From: Branchiostoma floridae
Lineage: Eukaryota > Chordata > Leptocardii > Amphioxiformes > Branchiostomatidae
Length of the DNA: 64,000 nt
Assembly (NCBI RefSeq): GCF_000003815.2
Contig: NC_049988.1
Coordinates: 19,719,335-19,783,334 of the forward strand
Direction of reading: 5' to 3'
Under the pieces are notes generated by a model that worked only from the letters and a program-made list of their open reading frames with translations, did not search any database and was not told the origin of the DNA. Shown piece after piece: positions 58,920 through 64,000 of this stretch (positions are counted from its first letter, which is position 1; every line of letters begins with the position of its first letter). A program made the position numbers and the translations under genes.

Positions 58920-60163
58920 CAGGAGATGTCATCCTCATTTACAAATCAGATGCACTTTTAGTACGTTATAATTGATATACGGTTGTATATATCAATATGA
59001 ATTTAATAACATCGTTCAAGATGACAACGATTAAATGCGAGTGGCATGGATGCCATTCGATTAGTATTGCTACTGGGCCCCTTGCACTCGCTGCCCTGAA
59101 CAGAAATCAGTGCTAGAACTAGTAGAAGGCTTCGATCGCACGTTCAGTGCAAAAAGAAGTGCCATCACTAGTTAGTTCCCAAAGATGCTAAACACGGTTC
59201 TTTCTTCCTTTAGTGTCCACGATCATTACGTTGACCATTATGGCACGGTCTTAATATAATAACGTCCTATACGAGGGACGTCCCTAGCCAAAACTAGGTA
59301 CTCATTTTTAGCTGAGGGAAGTGGGGGAGGTCATGCAAAGGTCGGATCGTCGTATACATGTAGATCTTTTATAACTTCTACGAGTGACTAATTACGACGA
59401 TATAACTTTCAAGATGTCAACGACTTTTGCAATGAATGGACTCGAATCATGTATTTTGCTATTCTTTGTTTTGTACGATGTATGTAAACGTGTGTATATA
59501 TACTCATTAGGACTTTAAACTGTATCTCTGTTATATGCGTTGTCTGACCCTTGCCTAGGCCTCTTCCCCCATGACCTCAATTTAAATCGGCATGCAGGCC
59601 GATTTGAGCTTTTAGAAATAAACAAAGGTTCAAACAAATGAATACGACAGGTGTTAAGATGAATTGGTCTATTGCCTTATATAATAATGACGCCTTGGAT
59701 TTATATCAATATGCAAATAGATCAACGCTGTTTGTTTGTATGTATAGACATTTGTTTATTCGTGTGGAATTCAAATTTAAGGCGCCTTTCACTGAGGGTT
59801 TTATCGATTCAACATATTAGGTGCAAGTTTCTTTGTGTTTTGGGGGAACTCGACAAAAAATAGATCAAATTGACCGGAATGTCGGATTTTAACACTTTTG
59901 TAACATTATGGAAGACGAAGACGCTTCGGAAAATGGAATGAACTTAGTCCGAGCTAGACTAATAATGATGATGATCCTTTGGTATTCTCTTCTGTTCCAA
60001 AAGTCTTAGACCTTTCTCTCGAATCTCAAGAAGACTTATAGCATGGCGTTAACTTGGTCTATAAAATGTGCATCAGGAAATGCCAGCACAGCCATTTTCT
60101 TACACAAAACTACGCCTTATGGCATCATTTCATAAACGACTTCCGCAAAGTGATTGCTATTAC
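58920..60163. other. PLXDC intron; no exon seen
   Basis: It contains an inverted copy (59349-59385) of the sequence left of the gap (58755-58800). No exon is supported. Confidence 0.5.
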
Positions 60164-60217
60164 CTTCCTCATCGTCTCTCAACCTGATCTTCGTCCATTC
60201 TGCAGTGAAAGACGTTC
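60164..60217 (-). CDS. PLXDC: PLXDC-like exon 4 (AEWTKIRL strand)
   Basis: The 54-bp micro-exon encodes TSFTAEWTKIRLRDDEE, flanked by split codons on both sides. It aligns with the PLXDC segment between the variable [YR]-x-[DN]-N-G-T motif and the FTFQ block, where vertebrate members carry V-Q-W-D-x-V. The acceptor is tttcctag and the donor is gaag|gtaata. Phase 1 in and 1 out join cleanly to the neighbours. Confidence 0.88.
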
Positions 60218-60292
60218 CTAGGAAACACATAAACCCTCTCGATTAGTATTGTTGTTAATTTTTTGTTGGCATCCGTTCGCTCGAAAGATAAT

Positions 60293-60332
60293 GGTAGGCA
60301 GACGGGTTTAAGGCGACCCGTCTGCCTGGCCT
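60293..60332. repeat. Short hairpin
   Basis: ggcagacgggt and acccgtctgcc pair around a short loop. It begins a GC-rich block (60300-60560) that may be an old SINE. Confidence 0.6.
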
Positions 60333-60644
60333 GCACTTGGGTTTTTAAGGTGAAGGAGGGATGTGCACGTCCTTCTCCACCCTCTAGTCCAATGGCGTAC
60401 TAGTCCTACAGGGGCCACTGTATGCAACGTGTAAGACGGCCCCAGCAGATGAAGGTTTGTGGTTTGGAGATTCCGTCTCCTAGGAGGACTTCCGACCAAG
60501 GATGCAAGGGTTCCTCCTACCCCTGACTCATGTGTCATGGCGGGTGCGTCATGTCCGAACATGCTCCTATGGATTAGTATATAGTCAGTTCAGTTCAGTC
60601 ATCCATTATTATCAGGTGACACTATGAAGTCTCTCCAGATGTCT

Positions 60645-60672
60645 CTGTATATATATATATATATACACGCAC

Positions 60673-60730
<58 letters not shown>

Positions 60731-60731
60731 G
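60645..60731. repeat. (AT)n followed by (AG)n
   Basis: Compound microsatellite; the Leu/Ser- and Tyr/Ile-rich frame across it is an artefact. Confidence 0.95.
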
Positions 60732-61183
60732 AGAATACAAAGAGGGTCAAGACTAAAAAGTACACGATAAACTCTAAAGGAAACCTTATTTAAGACATGA
60801 AAGTATCTTTTAAGATGGTGCAATCGGCCTCACAGTTGAATACGTATCTTTATATAGTATAGGTTTCATAGAAAAGCTATATTTCAAGTTGAACAACATC
60901 CGTTGGATGCTGTACACACAAGTAAAATGAAGTGCATATACAATAGCTAAGAAACCATTGGTTGGTGATGTACATGTAAGACCTTTAGGTCGTTCTGTAC
61001 GGTTACTAATCAAACCCAACCTATCTATATATGGTTATCACTAGTATTTGAGGAGCCCTTTGTACAATAATATTTATCACAGTTCTTTGTTACATGCATA
61101 TTCCCCATCTTGTTTCTACCATGTACTTGCAATTAGCCCACGAGTATGGGTTTCCAAATAAACGTTCATATCACTAATCACTA

Positions 61184-61378
<195 letters not shown>

Positions 61379-61629
61379 CTAATGAATACTATTTTTTACT
61401 TCTATTATGAAACAGATATTGCTGTATCTTCTTGGTTTTCCCAATCTACTGCGAACAATGTCAATGGACGAATGAGCACGCATGGTGTGTCTTTCTAAGC
61501 TTATGATATTACCATGTGAAACAGCTGAGATTGTGTCATAGAGTCTGTGAAAAGACAACAGACATATTGCATTGTTTGAACACTTTTACGAAACATCAAT
61601 TCAAAGATACGTAAAGCACACGTACATAC

Positions 61630-61699
61630 CATTGGTTACAAGCGATATGTTTCTGATGGGATGTCCATAGAACGGGAAGTCAAATGATAAAGATACAGT
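61630..61699 (-). CDS. PLXDC: PLXDC-like exon 2 (FDFPFYGH block)
   Basis: The 70-bp exon reads TVSLSFDFPFYGHPIRNISL followed by VTN and a split Gly. FDFPFYGHPIR is a hallmark of PLXDC proteins and of the start of the nidogen-like extracellular region. The acceptor is cctttccag and the donor is g|gtatgt. Phase 0 in and phase 1 out fit both neighbours. NIS is a possible N-glycosylation site. Confidence 0.93.
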
Positions 61700-62188
61700 C
61701 TGGAAAGGGGAAAGACAATCATCTTCAAGATCAAATGCCCTGTGATCTACAGTACAACGTACTGGAAAAGCTCTGTAAATTTCTTTACTCGAGTATCAAA
61801 AAGAGAGAAGAGACGCTATAGATTTCAAATATTACAAAATGTTGGGCAGGAATATGCAATAAAGATCATTGTGACAGTCATTGTCACTGTCAGTGTCTAA
61901 GATCTGTGAATATAGCTAATACATGTATGTTATTTTACATTTAATAGGTCGACACGAAAGTACTAATCATAAGACCTATGGTGTATATACTGGAAAGCAC
62001 AATAAAGTAACAGTAAGTCTGTAGTAAATCTGCTTTTACAACCTAGTTATTGAAACTGCTTAAATGACACTGTCGCTGTTGAAGAGACGCGTTTACGTGT
62101 ATGCATGCATATTATGTACATGATACGCTAATATTCAAACACAGCTGATACAACAAGCCAATGAAAGCTTTTGATACAAAACATGAAC

Positions 62189-62517
62189 GTTTGAAGAAGC
62201 TTAACTTGAAAGTTCATCTGTGTTGGTAGGAGTCATTCTTCAGATAGTTGAACTAGCTGCAATTTCCAACAAAAAAATTGGACTCTCACAAATTTTCGAC
62301 TGAACAGAATCAGCCTTTGTCACGGAATGAACAACCCACTGCCGTCGTGACGTAGAGACGGTGGGCGCCATAGACTTCCGGCAATTTATGATCCACTGCT
62401 CACTGAGTCACGTGTTCTATCTGCATAACATGATGTCACGACAGAAGTGGATCGTTCATTCCTTGGCAAATTGTGCGTTGGAAATTGCAGTTCAACTATC
62501 TCAAGTTTGAAGAAGCT
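62189..62517. mobile_element. MITE-E copy between 13-bp direct repeats
   Basis: gtttgaagaagct occurs at 62189-62201 and 62505-62517. In between, words match the copy at 14090-14400: gtcattctt, gcaatttccaac, ggaatgaacaacc, gagtcacgtgttct, gtggatcgttcattcc and ggaaattgcag. Confidence 0.75.
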
Positions 62518-62535
62518 GTCACCAGCCCCACCCAC

Positions 62536-62673
62536 CATAGCACCCCGCTGGTGATTGGACCCCGGCCCGTACGCGACCGTTGCCATGGATCTGGGGTCAT
62601 CCATGTTGACCCACACTGCGGAGCCTGGCGGGGTCATCGTGAAGTACTTGGAGGTGTAGTAATGGAACTGATC
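62536..62673 (-). CDS. PLXDC: PLXDC-like exon 1 in window (extracellular N-region)
   Basis: This exon encodes 46 codons in phase 0 at both ends: DQFHYYTSKYFT, then a proline/glycine run, AVWVNMDD, and a His/Arg-containing end (HQRGAM). The position and style match the PLXDC segment where a HxYY motif and a W-V-[ND]-[ML]-D motif precede the conserved FDFPFYGH block. The acceptor is attttttacag and the donor is atg|gtgggt. PLXDC1/2 are type I membrane proteins reported as receptors for PEDF. Earlier exons (signal peptide and N-terminus) must lie beyond the right edge; I found none between here and 64000. A MITE ends only about 18 bases inside the following intron. Confidence 0.82.
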
Positions 62674-63215
62674 CTGTAAAAAATACATGAATATCATTAC
62701 ATTATGATAATAACTTTTATTGTATTATCATGCCCTAAGACTATTCGCAAACAAAGGAAAACAATGATTTACAGAATGTATGCCGTACCAAAGACTGAAA
62801 ATGAAATGAGATTAAGTTATTATGAAAAGGAATGGCATCTGCACAAAAATATATTTCTAATTCAACAATTTGAGGGTTTGACTTCTTTTCCGTATGCTGT
62901 GGGAGAAATCTTGAAATCAGAGCATAAGACCTGAACCCTACAACAAAGCCATTAAAAGGGATTTCGTTCATTCGCTTATGTTGGAAAATTGTTGAACTTA
63001 TTCATGTATGAATGCTATCGAACATCCCAGATTACTTTTGATTGGGTCTAACTGGAATCTGTGTCTTTTTCATTTACTGATGGATCATTTCAAATTTGCA
63101 TTTTTGTTGCCCTTCCTCTTGTTTCATTGAATTTTCCTTGATTCTTCACTCCACTTTACTGTGACCCCTTACGCCCTAGATACCGCCTCCAGAACGTCTC
63201 CTATGAATCAAGTGA
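62674..63215. other. PLXDC upstream intron; no exon seen
   Basis: AT-rich sequence; no in-phase exon for the PLXDC N-terminus was recognised. Confidence 0.45.
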
Positions 63216-64000
63216 CTGATAACGGAAGGGAAGTGCGTCTAGTATAACGCTCAGTGTATTGACAGAAATCGTATTTGCCTCCTTCTCCTTGGCGTTTTCA
63301 GCAGCTACTGGAGAACGACGAGCCAGTCTTAGGGGAGTCTCGGTTCATGCCAGCCACTCAGCTCAGCGAGATTTCCTTAGTTTCACATGAACACTTGAGG
63401 TGACGAGGAGTCCTGAATATGATTGCCATGTAAGAGAATTGTTTCAAATTGTAATTTTTCTGCCGTTTTTCAGTTTTGTCTGTGATTTTTTTTCTTCTTC
63501 TCACTTTGATCTTTAAATCGATTGACAGCTTTCAAAATTTGAATAAAGTCTACCATCAAGCGGAAGCACGCCTAGCCTAACGCTTGTATTGACAAAACTC
63601 TTTGACGTTGCCATCGCGCGATCGTCTCCTGGGAGTTTTCAGCAACTACCGGAGGAAGACGAGTCAGTCCTAGGGGAGTCTCAGGTCATGTCAGCCACTC
63701 AGTACGGCGAGATTTCCTTAGTTTCACATGAACACTTGAGGTGGCGAGGAGTCCTGAATATGGTTGCCATGTAAGAGAATTGTTTCAAATTGTAATTTTT
63801 CTGCCGTTTTTCAGTTTTGTCTGTGTTTTTTGAAAAATTCCTTCTCGATTTGATCAAGGCGATAGACAGCTTTCAAAATTTGAATAAAGTCTACCATCAA
63901 GCGGAAGTGCGCCTAGCCTAACATTTGTATTGAGAAAAATCTTCGACGTTGCCATTGTCTCTAGGGAGTTTTCAGCAGCTATTGGAGGAATACGGGCGGG
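63216..64000. repeat. About 345-bp tandem repeat, two full units and a partial third
   Basis: Units share gggagtctcggttcatgcc/gggagtctcaggtcatgtc, gcgagatttccttagtttca, catgaacacttgaggtg, ttcaaattgtaatttttctg and tctaccatcaagcggaag. The third unit is cut by the window edge. Confidence 0.93.

Overview
This is a eukaryotic, gene-poor and repeat-rich stretch of nuclear DNA, most likely from a lancelet (Branchiostoma) or a related invertebrate deuterostome. That placement is inferred from three things: short exons in long introns, chordate-type gene families (a plexin-domain-containing receptor and a peptide-type GPCR), and a dense mixture of tRNA-derived SINEs, MITEs and minisatellites. No bacterial features, CRISPR arrays or operons are present. 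Most of the longer open frames in the first 28 kb are translations of repeats or chance frames.

Two genes are supported, and they converge. (1) The + strand carries the 3' part of a class A (rhodopsin-like) GPCR in three exons: 30693-30828 (TM3 end to TM4), 31710-31936 (TM4 to TM5) and 32748-33197 (TM6, TM7, tail, stop). All junctions are phase-consistent. A poly(A) signal candidate lies at 33643. The TM1-TM2 exon(s) were not found. (2) The - strand carries twelve exons of a PLXDC (plexin domain containing, TEM7/TEM7R) gene between 62673 and 39873. They join in frame into 426 residues: the extracellular PLXDC/nidogen-like region, a PSI domain, a Ser/Thr-rich stalk, one transmembrane helix and a short cytoplasmic start. 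The 5' end lies beyond the right edge. The last coding exon was not identified with confidence.

Region by region: 1-29 kb has no convincing gene. It holds tRNA-type SINEs, a lancelet-type MITE family (called MITE-A here), a 19-bp minisatellite grown inside a MITE-A copy, 200-bp and 164-bp tandem arrays, and a piggyBac-like MITE nested in a hAT-like element. 29-33.7 kb is the GPCR, preceded by what looks like a row of decayed copies of its TM3 exon. 33.7-39.8 kb is intergenic or PLXDC 3' region with several TIR elements and a 50-bp minisatellite. 39.9-62.7 kb is PLXDC, whose introns hold a mariner fragment, a hAT-like MITE, a SINE, a six-unit tandem array and a 100-N assembly gap. 62.7-64 kb ends in a roughly 345-bp tandem repeat.

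The most unusual signals are at PLXDC splice sites. A 44-bp minisatellite (42226-42666) repeats the exon's own 5' splice site about ten times, and a (TTGA)n microsatellite abuts the 3' splice site of the second PSI exon. All family calls come from reading motifs by eye; no alignment or database search was run.
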